DNA of 64,000 nt, taken from positions 165,833 to 229,832 of the forward strand of contig NZ_BBLX01000006.1 in NCBI RefSeq assembly GCF_000971155.1. Direction: 5' to 3'. Position numbers and translations under genes: made by a program. This document shows, piece by piece, positions 43,223 through 51,085 of the stretch. Origin of the DNA: Demequina maris. GTDB taxonomy: Bacteria; Actinomycetota; Actinomycetes; Actinomycetales; Demequinaceae. Positions within the stretch are counted from its first letter, which is position 1. Each line of letters begins with the position of its first letter. The notes under the pieces are model-generated. The model had not been told where the DNA came from and made no database searches. It saw only the letters and a program-made list of their open reading frames with translations.

Positions 43223-44122
43223 CTAACCCTGTGGCGAGACCGGGGTCGGACGCGTGACGGGGAAGCCCTCGTAGGGCGCGGCACGCTCGGCGACGACCGC
43301 CCGCCGGAGCGCATGGGCCTGGGCGGTCTCGACGATCTCCCGGTAGTGCGCGTGCCGCTCGTCCATGGAGATCACGGACAGCGTCAGGTCCGTCCACTCG
43401 ATTCCGTCACCCGCGAGCCGGCCGCGTGCACCGCAGGTCGCGCACTCCACGTCCGTGCCGCGCAGGATCACGACGTCGAGGTGGCACATCGGGCACGCGC
43501 CCGCGGGTCCGAGGTACTCGGCCTCGCCCAGCCCGCGGCCGAGCTGGCTCGCCACGTGGCGGCCGAGCGTCCCGGCGCGCGCGATCGCGCCCGGGTCGAG
43601 CACGACCGACCGGGGCGTGCCGGCACCTTCGACGACCATCTGGTCGACCACGGCGGTGCTCATCGAGAACGTGAGGGTGTGCATGACGGGCAGGGCGAGC
43701 GACTTCCACTGCGTGGTGAGCGCACCCCCGCACGCGATGAAGCCGGCGACCCGTGGCCGCAGCACGCGCTCGTCGACGCGGAAGGGGACGGCGGGCTCGC
43801 CGCCGCTGCGGCGCACCTCGAGCAGCCCCTCGATGATCGCCGCGTCGGCGTTGGGGCCGAGCAGGCGGTCGCCGAGCACCTTGAGCCGGCCCGGGACCGT
43901 GCGGCTGATGATGGGCGCGCTGATGATCCACGCGTCGCACTCGATCAGCTTCTCCCAGAACCACTCCGCGTCGTCGTCGCCGCCGTCGAGCCGCAGGTCG
44001 TCGAGCCTCACCAGCTCGACCTCCGCCCCGTCGGCCTCGGCGGCCCGCAGCGCCTCGATCAGCAGGATCTCCGCGCTGCCGCCCGGGTTCCCGCACGACA
44101 GGCCCAGCACCCGCATCGTCAT
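43223..44122 (-). CDS. NAD(P)H-dependent FMN reductase-like flavodoxin-fold protein with zinc ribbon
   Basis: A 299-residue protein. The first two thirds have the flavodoxin-like fold of NADPH:FMN reductases (MRVLGLSCGNPGGSAEILL with the phosphate-binding loop, WIISAPIISRTVPGRLKVLGDRL). The C-terminal part has two CxxC pairs, Cys210/Cys213 and Cys227/Cys230, forming a rubredoxin-like zinc ribbon or iron site. It could pass electrons to a partner oxygenase or reductase. Several ATG codons cluster at the start (44131-44116); ATG 44122 has the best distance to GGAAGGGG. It overlaps the reductase gene upstream. Confidence 0.7.
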   Translation of the reverse strand: MTMRVLGLSCGNPGGSAEILLIEALRAAEADGAEVELVRLDDLRLDGGDDDAEWFWEKLIECDAWIISAPIISRTVPGRLKVLGDRLLGPNADAAIIEGLLEVRRSGGEPAVPFRVDERVLRPRVAGFIACGGALTTQWKSLALPVMHTLTFSMSTAVVDQMVVEGAGTPRSVVLDPGAIARAGTLGRHVASQLGRGLGEAEYLGPAGACPMCHLDVVILRGTDVECATCGARGRLAGDGIEWTDLTLSVISMDERHAHYREIVETAQAHALRRAVVAERAAPYEGFPVTRPTPVSPQG

Positions 44123-44127
44123 GGTCA

Positions 44128-45081
44128 TCATCCCCTTCCGTGGGCTGCCGTCGGCACGCCCGTCCAGCTGCTCTCGAGGCCGTGCATCAGCGCGGCCATC
44201 GCCTCGTGCCGCGGGGTCGCGACGCCCACCCGCGCGCCCTCGCGCGCGATCCCGCCGTTGAGCGCGTCGACCTCGGTGACGCGATGCGCGACCACGTCCT
44301 GCAGCATCGACGGCCGATGGCCGAAGGCCTCCGCGATGGCCTCCGCGACCGCGTCCCGAGGGTCGCGCAGCAGGGTGATCCCGGCGGCGTCGCACACCGC
44401 GAGCGCCTCGTCGATCAGCGCGTCGACCTGCGCGCGGAGCTCGGGATGCGTGCAGACCTGCCCGATGCTCAGCCCGGTGAGCGCGGCGATCGCGCTGGTC
44501 GCGGCGTTGAACACGACCTTGGTCCACTGGGGACCGCGCGCATCGTCCACCGCGTGGGTGCGGAGCCCGCCCGCCGTGAGCAGGTCCGCCAGCCAGCGCA
44601 CCTCCGCCATCGAAGCAGGGCTCGGTTCGAACGGCCCGAGCCACGAGTCGCCCGGCGCGTCGTAGCGGACGGTGCCGGGCTCCGTCACGGCGCCTGCGGT
44701 GACGATGCTGCCGCGGATCACCCGCGGGACCGCCTCCGCGACGACCTCCTCGTTGCCCAGGCCGTTCTGCACGCTCGCCACGGCCGCGTCGCCCAGCGCG
44801 TGCGCCGCCGCCCCGACCGCGGCGCGGGTGTGCTGGGCCTTGGTCGCGACGATGCCGAGGTCGCAGGCGGGCAGGTCGGCGGCATCCGTGATCGCGCGCA
44901 CCGGCGCGGTGAAGTCGGCGGCGCCCGTGACCCGGAGTCCCGTCCGCGCGATCGCGCCCACGTGCTCCGCCCAGGGGTCCACGGCCCACACCTCGACACC
45001 CGGGACCCGCGCGAGGTGCGCGGCGTAGAGGCTGCCGATCGCGCCGCAGCCGAGCACGGCCACCCGGGTGCCGACGGTCAT
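44128..45081 (-). CDS. ketopantoate reductase family protein (PanE/ApbA-like)
   Basis: A 317-residue NADP-dependent reductase. The Rossmann motif is VLGCGAIGSLYAAHL near residue 10, the family segments VASVQNGLGNEEVVAEA and RGPQWTKVVFNAATSAIAALTG follow with the catalytic Lys, and the C-terminal helical domain has MLQDVVAHRVTEVDALNGGI. Because panB is 32 kb away and this gene is embedded in a catabolic cluster, it more likely reduces another 2-oxo acid than ketopantoate. It is coupled by ATGA to the HbpS-fusion gene and overlaps the flavodoxin gene. Confidence 0.82.
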   Translation of the reverse strand: MTVGTRVAVLGCGAIGSLYAAHLARVPGVEVWAVDPWAEHVGAIARTGLRVTGAADFTAPVRAITDAADLPACDLGIVATKAQHTRAAVGAAAHALGDAAVASVQNGLGNEEVVAEAVPRVIRGSIVTAGAVTEPGTVRYDAPGDSWLGPFEPSPASMAEVRWLADLLTAGGLRTHAVDDARGPQWTKVVFNAATSAIAALTGLSIGQVCTHPELRAQVDALIDEALAVCDAAGITLLRDPRDAVAEAIAEAFGHRPSMLQDVVAHRVTEVDALNGGIAREGARVGVATPRHEAMAALMHGLESSWTGVPTAAHGRG

Positions 45082-46046
45082 CGCGCCACCTCCGCGGCGA
45101 TCGCGGCGCACGCCTCGGGGGAGGCGCCGCCGATGCCGATGCCCCCGACCACGCGTCCGTCGGCGACGAGCGGGACGCCGCCCGGGGCGGCGAGGATCGG
45201 CGTGGGCGCGAGCGTGCTGAGGGACGATGCGGCGGTGCCGTAGGCCGCGACGAGGTCGCCGCTCGCGACGGCGAAGCGGGCGGCGGCGGCAGCGGTGGCC
45301 CGCGCCACGTCGACCCCGCCCGCCGCCGCATCGTCCATCCGGTCCTCGCGTATCGGGTCGCCGCCCGCGTCGACGACGGCGACGCCGATGCGAAGCCCGG
45401 CCGCGGAGGCGGCCGCGATGGCCGCGTCGCACAGGGCGGTGGCCCAGGCGAGCTCGAGCTGGGCGGAGGCCCGCGGGGCGTCCCGCATCCCGAGCGCCTC
45501 CCCGGGCGCGACCACGAGGTCGCCGAAACGCTCGGTCCAGCGCGCGCGGTCGTCGCCGTGCTGGCCCGCGTACGGGGTACCGAGGGCGTACGCGATGAGC
45601 AGGTCCTCGGGGTTGGCCGGCTCGCCGTCGGCGCTCACGACCTCGGGCGCGACGCCGTCGGGGAGGAACGGGCTCACCGTCGCGCCGGATGCCGCGATGC
45701 CCGCGACCACGATGCCGTCGACGCGCACCGGCATGCCCCCGGCCCCGGGGAACACGGCCTCCGGGGAGGCGGCGACGAAGCCGGCGGAGATGGGCGCGGG
45801 CAGGCTGGTCATGCGGCGCAGGTGCTCGGCGCTCGGGATCTGCTGCGTCGCGGAGATCCAGGCCTTGGAGCGGGCGCGCGCCATCCCGCCCGCGCCGCCG
45901 GCGTCGAGCCGCGACGCCGTGATGAGCGCGCCGCTCGCCCCGACCACCGCGATGCCGCCCCGCATGCCCAGCTGCTCGGCCTTGGCGACGGCGCGCTCCA
46001 CCAGCTCGCGCGCCTGCGCGAGCGGGAGGTCCCGGGGATGGTCCAC
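45078..46046 (-). CDS. fusion of two HbpS/GlcG (DUF336) domains
   Basis: A 322-residue protein made of two copies of the heme-binding HbpS/GlcG fold: residues about 8-150 (AVAKAEQLGMRGGIAVVGASGALI, RARSKAWISATQQIPS, VDGIVVAGIAASG) and about 190-320 (CDAAIAAASAAGLRIGVAVVDAGGD, DVARATAAAAARFA, VVGGIGIGGASPEACAAIA). Single-domain relatives bind heme or sit next to glycolate, diol or aromatic-acid catabolic genes; their role is unclear. Fusions are less usual. GTG 46046 with GGAAGGA is the start; ATGA couples the next gene. No signal peptide is present. Confidence 0.75.
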   Translation of the reverse strand: MDHPRDLPLAQARELVERAVAKAEQLGMRGGIAVVGASGALITASRLDAGGAGGMARARSKAWISATQQIPSAEHLRRMTSLPAPISAGFVAASPEAVFPGAGGMPVRVDGIVVAGIAASGATVSPFLPDGVAPEVVSADGEPANPEDLLIAYALGTPYAGQHGDDRARWTERFGDLVVAPGEALGMRDAPRASAQLELAWATALCDAAIAAASAAGLRIGVAVVDAGGDPIREDRMDDAAAGGVDVARATAAAAARFAVASGDLVAAYGTAASSLSTLAPTPILAAPGGVPLVADGRVVGGIGIGGASPEACAAIAAEVAR

Positions 46047-46084
46047 GACGCTGTGTCCTTCCGTCGAAGCGGGGGAGGGGGCGC

Positions 46085-46843
46085 TCACACGAGCGTGCGG
46101 CCGCCGTCGATGTAGAGGCATTGGCCCGTGATGAAGCGGGCCCGGTCGGACAGCAGGAACGTCACGGCGTCCGCGATCTCCTCGGGGCTGCCGAGGCGAC
46201 GCGCGGGCACCAGCGACTCGAGCTGCTCGCGGTGGCCGTCGCGGTCGAGGTAGGCGCGGGTGAGGTCGGTCTCGATGTAGCCGGGGCCCACCGCGTTGAC
46301 CGTGATCCCGTGCGGCGCCCACTCGCGCGCCATCACACGCATCAACTGGTTGATCCCGCCCTTGGTGGCCGCGTACGGGGCGTGGTGGGCATGCGCCAGC
46401 AGCGCGGACACCGAGGACACGAACACCATCCGGCCCGCGCCCGCCTCGACCATCCGGCGCCCGACCTCCTGGCCCAGCCACCACGCGGTGGAGAGGTTGA
46501 GGGTGAGGATCGACTCCCAGTCCGCGTCGCCCAGCTCGAGCACCGGGCGGCGGTCGTTCCGCCCGACCGCGTGCACGAACGCCCGGGGCGCGCCCACCGC
46601 GGCGGACGCCTCGGCGACGACCGCGCGGCAGGCCTCCGGCGTGGAGATGTCCGCGGTCAGGGGGACGATCTCCGTGCCCGCCGCGGCGGCCCTCCCCGCG
46701 AGGGCGGCGAGCGCGTCCGCATCGCGATCGACCACCGCGGTGCGCATGCCTGCCGCCGCGAGGCTCAGCGCGGTCGCGCCGCCGAGGCCTCCGGCTCCGA
46801 CGACGAGGGCGCCCTTGCCCTCCAGGTCCAACCAGCCCGTCAT
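46085..46843 (-). CDS. SDR family oxidoreductase
   Basis: A 252-residue classical short-chain dehydrogenase. The cofactor motif is VVGAGGLGGATALSLAA, with VDRD after the second strand (NAD preference likely). The catalytic Ser is in FVSSVSA and the Tyr/Lys in YAATKGG. The C-terminal IDGGRTLV is typical. It would oxidise or reduce a hydroxyl/keto group in the island's pathway. ATG 46843 follows AAGGAAG. Its promoter carries operator 2, and it is the first gene of the leftward operon. Confidence 0.87.
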   Translation of the reverse strand: MTGWLDLEGKGALVVGAGGLGGATALSLAAAGMRTAVVDRDADALAALAGRAAAAGTEIVPLTADISTPEACRAVVAEASAAVGAPRAFVHAVGRNDRRPVLELGDADWESILTLNLSTAWWLGQEVGRRMVEAGAGRMVFVSSVSALLAHAHHAPYAATKGGINQLMRVMAREWAPHGITVNAVGPGYIETDLTRAYLDRDGHREQLESLVPARRLGSPEEIADAVTFLLSDRARFITGQCLYIDGGRTLV

Positions 46844-46873
46844 GTGCCCACTCTTCCTTGAGTTCTCACATCG

Positions 46874-46888
46874 TGAAAGCAACTTTCA
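46874..46888. promoter_or_regulatory. island operator 2 (leftward SDR promoter)
   Basis: TGAAAGCAACTTTCA is a perfect 6-3-6 palindrome 31 bases before the leftward SDR start. On the minus strand TACTGT (46897-46892) lies three bases upstream of it, a good -10 candidate. It shares its arms exactly with operator 3 and, bar one base, with operator 1. Confidence 0.75.
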
Positions 46889-46982
46889 GAAACAGTAGGG
46901 CACGCCGGCCGCGGCTGTCCAGACGGCCGTGCCGGGCGTGTCGGCGGCTGGATTCGTCGCGCGAGACGGGCTAGCATCGGCC

Positions 46983-46997
46983 TGAAAGTGGCTTTCA
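46983..46997. promoter_or_regulatory. island operator 3 (rightward operon promoter)
   Basis: TGAAAGTGGCTTTCA is a perfect 6-3-6 palindrome. TAGCAT at 46972-46977 lies five bases upstream, so the operator covers the expected transcription start of the rightward operon. Next to it TTTCATGAAA adds a further dyad overlapping its right arm. It lies 95 bases from operator 2, so looping between the two is possible. Confidence 0.75.
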
Positions 46998-47052
46998 TGA
47001 AACGAAAGTCGCCCGGTCCTCCGGGAGCCGGCGCGCACAAAGGAGTGCAGAC

Positions 47053-47130
47053 GTGACCGTTCAGCCATCGCATGCGACAACCGCATCCCGCGGCGCCCCG
47101 CGCCCGGCCGACGGGGCGGTCGCGAGGTGA
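47053..47130 (+). CDS. short leader ORF coupled to the rightward SDR gene
   Basis: A 25-codon frame from GTG 47053 to TGA 47130 that overlaps the SDR start codon as GTGA. It has a perfect AAAGGAG ribosome site at 47038-47045, whereas the SDR GTG has only GCGAGG. Its translation, MTVQPSHATTASRGAPRPADGA and a short end, matches nothing I know. It could be a leader that delivers ribosomes to the SDR start, or the remnant of a longer N-terminus shifted out of frame. Confidence 0.45.
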   Translation: MTVQPSHATTASRGAPRPADGAVAR

Positions 47131-47897
47131 CCGGGCGCCTCGCGGGCCTCTCGGTGCTGGTGACGGGCACGGGCGGCGGCATCGGCCGCGCGACCGCGCT
47201 CGCCTGTGCCCGGGAGGGCGCGCACGTGGTCGGCTGCGACCTCAACCCGGGGCCGTCGGAGGAGACGGTGGCGCTCGTCCGTGCCGCGGGCGGCACCATG
47301 GACGCCGTCGCCCCGGTCGACCTGTCGACGCCCGAGGGCGCGACCGCGTGGGTCGAGGAGGCGGCCTCGCTCGCGGGCGGGGTCGACGTGCTGGTGAACA
47401 ACGCCTCGGCGATCCGCTTCGGCGCGATCGACGTGCTGTCCTACGAGGACTGGTCGTTCACGATGCGCAACGAGCTCGACATCGTCTTCCTCGTGACGCG
47501 CGCCGCGTGGCCGCACCTGGTGGCCCGAGGCGGCGGGTCGGTGGTCAACGTCGCGTCGATCACCGCGAGCCGCGGCGCGTGGTTCATGCCGCAGAACGCG
47601 CACGGCGCCGCCAAGGGCGGGGTGCTCGCGCTCACGTACCAGCTGGTGGTCGAGGGCGGCGCGCACGGGATCCGCGTCAACGCCGTGTCGCCGGCGATGA
47701 CGCAGACGCCGCACACGACCCCCATGCTCGAGGATCCCGACGGGCCGGCCGAGCAGATCCTGTCGCGCGTGCCGCTGCGCAGGTGGGGCCAGCCGGAGGA
47801 CGTCGCCAACGCGATCCTGTTCCTCGCGAGCCCCGAGTCCGCCCACGTCTCCGGCGCGAACATCCCGGTCGACGGCGGCGCGGCGGTCGTCGGATGA
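47127..47897 (+). CDS. SDR family protein with His in place of the catalytic Tyr
   Basis: A 256-residue short-chain dehydrogenase-fold protein. The cofactor loop VTGTGGGIGRATALA, CDLNPG, NNAS and VNVASITAS are regular, but where the YxxxK motif is expected the sequence reads HGAAKGG, so the catalytic Tyr is His while the Lys remains. The end PVDGGAAVVG is typical. It may be a catalytically altered or substrate-binding SDR. GTG 47127 overlaps a short upstream frame; ATGA couples the oxidase gene downstream. Operator 3 lies upstream. Confidence 0.8.
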   Translation: MTGRLAGLSVLVTGTGGGIGRATALACAREGAHVVGCDLNPGPSEETVALVRAAGGTMDAVAPVDLSTPEGATAWVEEAASLAGGVDVLVNNASAIRFGAIDVLSYEDWSFTMRNELDIVFLVTRAAWPHLVARGGGSVVNVASITASRGAWFMPQNAHGAAKGGVLALTYQLVVEGGAHGIRVNAVSPAMTQTPHTTPMLEDPDGPAEQILSRVPLRRWGQPEDVANAILFLASPESAHVSGANIPVDGGAAVVG

Positions 47898-49291
47898 GCG
47901 CCGCGACGACGCCCACCGTGCGCGGCCGCCTGACGCTGCGCGGGGAGCCCGGCTACGAGGAGGCGCGCGTCGGGCGCGTGTTCAACGCCCGCAAGCCCGA
48001 CCGGTACCCGGCCGCGGTGCTCGAGGTCGCCGACGAGGACGACGTGGTCGCCGGCGTGCGCCTCGCGATCGAGCGCGGCTGGTCCGTGAGCGTCCGCTCC
48101 GGCGGCCACTCGTGGGCGGCGTGGAGCGTGCGCGACGAGGCGCTGCTGCTCGACCTCGGCCACCTGCGGTCGCTGTCCTACGACGAGGAGACCGGTGTCG
48201 TGGCCGCCGGCCCCGCGACGATGGGCGCGCTCGAGCTGGCGCCGTTCCTCGCCGAGCGCGGTCGAGCGTTCCCGGGCGGCCACTGCGCGACGGTCGGGAT
48301 CGGCGGCTACCTGCTGCAGGGCGGCCAGGGTTGGAACGGCCGTGCCAAGGGCTGGGCGTGCGAGAGCGTCGTCGCGGTCGACGTCGTGACCGCGGAGGGC
48401 GAGCACCTGCGCGCGGACGCCGAGCAGAACGCCGACCTCTACTGGGCCGCGCGCGGCGCCGGACCCGGCTTCCCGGCCATCGTCACCCGCTTCCACCTGC
48501 AGACGTACCCCGAGCCCGAGGTCATGTGGCACGACACGTGGACCTTCCACCTCGACGACGCGGAGGCGGTGATCCACTGGCTGCACGACGTGCTGCCGCG
48601 CCTCGACCGTCGCGTCGAGCCCGTGATGGCGGCGACCCGGCTGCCCGACGTGCCGCTGTACGACGGCGTCGCGCATCCCGGCGGCACCGTGCTGCTGCTG
48701 CACGCGACGTGCATGGCGGGCTCCGCCGAGGAGGCGCAGGCCCTGCTGGCCGGGCTGGGCGAGTGCCCGGTCGCCGGGCGCGAGCTCGGGCACGTCACCG
48801 GCCCGACGTCGATGGCGCAGGAGAGCGTCGCGCAGATGGACCAGAACCCCGACGGCTACCGGTACGCGGTGGACTGCGCCTGGACCAACGCCTCCGCCGA
48901 CGTGCTCGCCCCGCTGCTGCTCGACATCTGGCGCGAGCTCGACACCGAGCACTCGTTCTCGATCTGGTACGGCTGGGCCCCGACCCGCGAGCTGCCGGAC
49001 ATGGCCTTCTCCGTCGAGGGCAACGTGTACGTCGCGACCTATCTCATCTACCCGGACGCGGCGGACGATGCGCGCTACCGGGCGCGCGTCCACGAGCGGA
49101 CCGCGGCGATCGCGCGGGACGGGGGAGTCGGGGTCTACCTGGGCGACACCGACTTCACCGCCCGGCAGGACCGCTTCCTCAGCCCCGAGCACTACGCGCG
49201 GCTGGAGGAGATCCGGGCGCGACGCGACCCCGAGGGCCGCATCGCCGGCTACCTCTGCAAGGACCGGGAGGGGCTGAACATCCATGGGTGA
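47894..49291 (+). CDS. FAD-linked oxidase, BBE-like, predicted bicovalent flavin
   Basis: A 465-residue VAO/PCMH-fold oxidase with a C-terminal berberine-bridge motif. FAD attachment residues are His72 (VRSGGHSW) and Cys131 (PGGHCATVGIGG), separated by 59 residues, as in bicovalently flavinylated glucooligosaccharide and berberine-type oxidases. The BBE end reads YLCKDREGLNIHG rather than the usual YYGxNxxRL, a departure worth noting. Such enzymes oxidise bulky alcohols, sugars or alkaloid-like amines with O2. No signal peptide is seen. It is coupled to the SDR by ATGA and overlaps the VOC gene by eight bases. Confidence 0.85.
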   Translation: MSAATTPTVRGRLTLRGEPGYEEARVGRVFNARKPDRYPAAVLEVADEDDVVAGVRLAIERGWSVSVRSGGHSWAAWSVRDEALLLDLGHLRSLSYDEETGVVAAGPATMGALELAPFLAERGRAFPGGHCATVGIGGYLLQGGQGWNGRAKGWACESVVAVDVVTAEGEHLRADAEQNADLYWAARGAGPGFPAIVTRFHLQTYPEPEVMWHDTWTFHLDDAEAVIHWLHDVLPRLDRRVEPVMAATRLPDVPLYDGVAHPGGTVLLLHATCMAGSAEEAQALLAGLGECPVAGRELGHVTGPTSMAQESVAQMDQNPDGYRYAVDCAWTNASADVLAPLLLDIWRELDTEHSFSIWYGWAPTRELPDMAFSVEGNVYVATYLIYPDAADDARYRARVHERTAAIARDGGVGVYLGDTDFTARQDRFLSPEHYARLEEIRARRDPEGRIAGYLCKDREGLNIHG

Positions 49292-49709
49292 CCGTCCCCG
49301 GCTTGATCACGTGGGTCTCAACGTCGCGGACCTCGCGGCGGCGACCGCCTGGTACGCCACGGCGTTCGGCTACGAGGTCGAGCTCGAGGGGCGTGTCGAC
49401 GCGGTCGCGCTCGACTTCGTGATGCTGCGCGAGCCGGGCGCGGGCCGCCGGCTCGAGCTCCTGCATCGTCCCGGGTCGCGCCCGGGCCTGCGGGCCGCGG
49501 ACCCCGCGGAGGCGGCGCTCAGCGAGGGCTTCGGCCATGTCGCGTTCGACGTCGCGGGCCTCGACGAGGCCTTCGATCGCCTGCTCGCGCTCGGCGCGCG
49601 CCCGGTCATGACCCCGCGGCCGTCGCCCGAGCCCGGCATCCGGATGGCGTTCGTCGCGGACCCGGAGGGCAACCTCGTCGAGCTGCTCGAGCGCCCGGCG
49701 GACGGGTGA
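49284..49709 (+). CDS. VOC superfamily (glyoxalase-like) protein
   Basis: A 141-residue vicinal-oxygen-chelate protein with two beta-alpha-beta-beta-beta modules. Possible metal ligands are His in LDHVGLNV, Glu in RLELLH, His in GHVAFDV and Glu in NLVELLE, which would allow an active metalloenzyme (isomerase, lyase or dioxygenase). In this cluster it may act on the product of the FAD oxidase. It overlaps both neighbours by a few bases. Confidence 0.82.
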   Translation: MGDRPRLDHVGLNVADLAAATAWYATAFGYEVELEGRVDAVALDFVMLREPGAGRRLELLHRPGSRPGLRAADPAEAALSEGFGHVAFDVAGLDEAFDRLLALGARPVMTPRPSPEPGIRMAFVADPEGNLVELLERPADG

Positions 49710-50935
49710 GCGAGGCGTCGGCCCGGGACGTCCCGCGCCACCTGGTGCTGCTGCTCGCGGCGTTCACCGCGCTCGTCGTGTTCACCACCGACGTCTACAT
49801 GCCGGTACTGCCGACGCTGCAGGACGACCTCGCCACCTCCGCGGCGGCCGCCGCGGCCACGCTGTCCGCGGTGCTCGTGGGCGTCGCGGGCGGGCAGGTG
49901 GTGCTGGGCCCGCTGAGCGACGCGGTGGGGCGGCGGCTGCCGCTGCTCGCCGGGGCGCTCGCCTACGCGGTCGCGCACGTGCTCAGCGCGCTCGCCCCCA
50001 CGATCGAGACGCTCCTCGCGCTGCGGTTCCTCACCGGGCTCGCGGCGGCCGCGTGCATCGTCGTGACCCGCGCGATCGTCGCCGACGCGTACCCGGGCGC
50101 CGCCGCGGGTCGCGCGTTCGCGACGCTGGGCGCCGTGGCCGCGGTCGCCCCGGTCGTCGCACCGCTGCTCGGCGGGTTCCTCGCGCGCTTCACCGGCTGG
50201 CGCGGCATGTTCGTCGTGCTCGCGTGCGCGGCAGTGGTGCTCACGGCGGTCGCGGCGCGTGCCCTGCCGGAGACGCTGCCGCCCGAGCGGAGGATCGCGC
50301 CCCGTCCGGGGGCGATCGCGCGCGAGCTCGGCTCGGTGCTGACCGTCCGGCCGTTCCTCGCGTACCTCGGGGCGATCACGGCGCTGGGCGTGGTGCTGTT
50401 CGGGTACATCGGCGCCTCGTCGTTCGTGCTGCAGGACGGCTTCGGCCTCACGCCGCAGCAGTACAGCTACGTGTTCGCGCTCAACGCCGTGGGGATCGTG
50501 ATCGCCTCGATGACGACGCGGCACCTGATCGCGCGCGTCGGCTCGGTGCGGATCCTGGCGGTGGGGCACGTGGCCTCGCTGCTGGGCGCCGCGATCCTCG
50601 CCGTCGGCGTCGCGGTCGACACGCTCGCCCTCGTGATGGCGGGGCTGTTCCTCGCGATCTCGTGCGTCGGCCTCGTCATCCCGTCCGCGACGACGCTGGC
50701 GATGGGAGCGGCGCGCGACCGGGCGGGCGCCGCGTCGGGCCTGCTGGGCATCTGCCAGTTCACGGCGGGGGCGATCGCGTCGCCGCTCGCGGGCGCCGCC
50801 GGATCGCCGTGGTCGCTCGTGGCCGTGGTGGGAGCGGGTGCGGTGCTCGGGCCGGTGGTCGTCGCCGTGATCGGGGGAAGGGCACGCGGGGCCGCGCCGG
50901 CGCCCGCGCCGGGGGAGGCGCTCGAGGGCGACTGA
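49706..50935 (+). CDS. MFS transporter, Bcr/CflA-like (DHA1) family
   Basis: A 409-residue membrane protein with 12 hydrophobic segments. TTDVYMPVLPTLQDDL in TM1 and GPLSDAVGRRLPLL (motif A) are Bcr/CflA hallmarks, with APLLGGFLARFTGW as motif C. It probably exports the island's substrate, an intermediate or a drug. GTG 49706 overlaps the VOC stop as GTGA, so it is the last gene of the rightward operon. Confidence 0.87.
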   Translation: MSEASARDVPRHLVLLLAAFTALVVFTTDVYMPVLPTLQDDLATSAAAAAATLSAVLVGVAGGQVVLGPLSDAVGRRLPLLAGALAYAVAHVLSALAPTIETLLALRFLTGLAAAACIVVTRAIVADAYPGAAAGRAFATLGAVAAVAPVVAPLLGGFLARFTGWRGMFVVLACAAVVLTAVAARALPETLPPERRIAPRPGAIARELGSVLTVRPFLAYLGAITALGVVLFGYIGASSFVLQDGFGLTPQQYSYVFALNAVGIVIASMTTRHLIARVGSVRILAVGHVASLLGAAILAVGVAVDTLALVMAGLFLAISCVGLVIPSATTLAMGAARDRAGAASGLLGICQFTAGAIASPLAGAAGSPWSLVAVVGAGAVLGPVVVAVIGGRARGAAPAPAPGEALEGD

Positions 50936-51085
50936 GCCGCCGCATCGTCCCCCGCGTGTCGGGAGGCACCCGCAGGGTGTCGTAGTCTTGGCCCGCTCGA
51001 TCGGCGCCACCAGGGTGGCCCGCCTCAACGAGGACGGCGGGAGCCGGGCGCGATCGGGTCGACACCGAAGGGACCCCCGGCCTCC

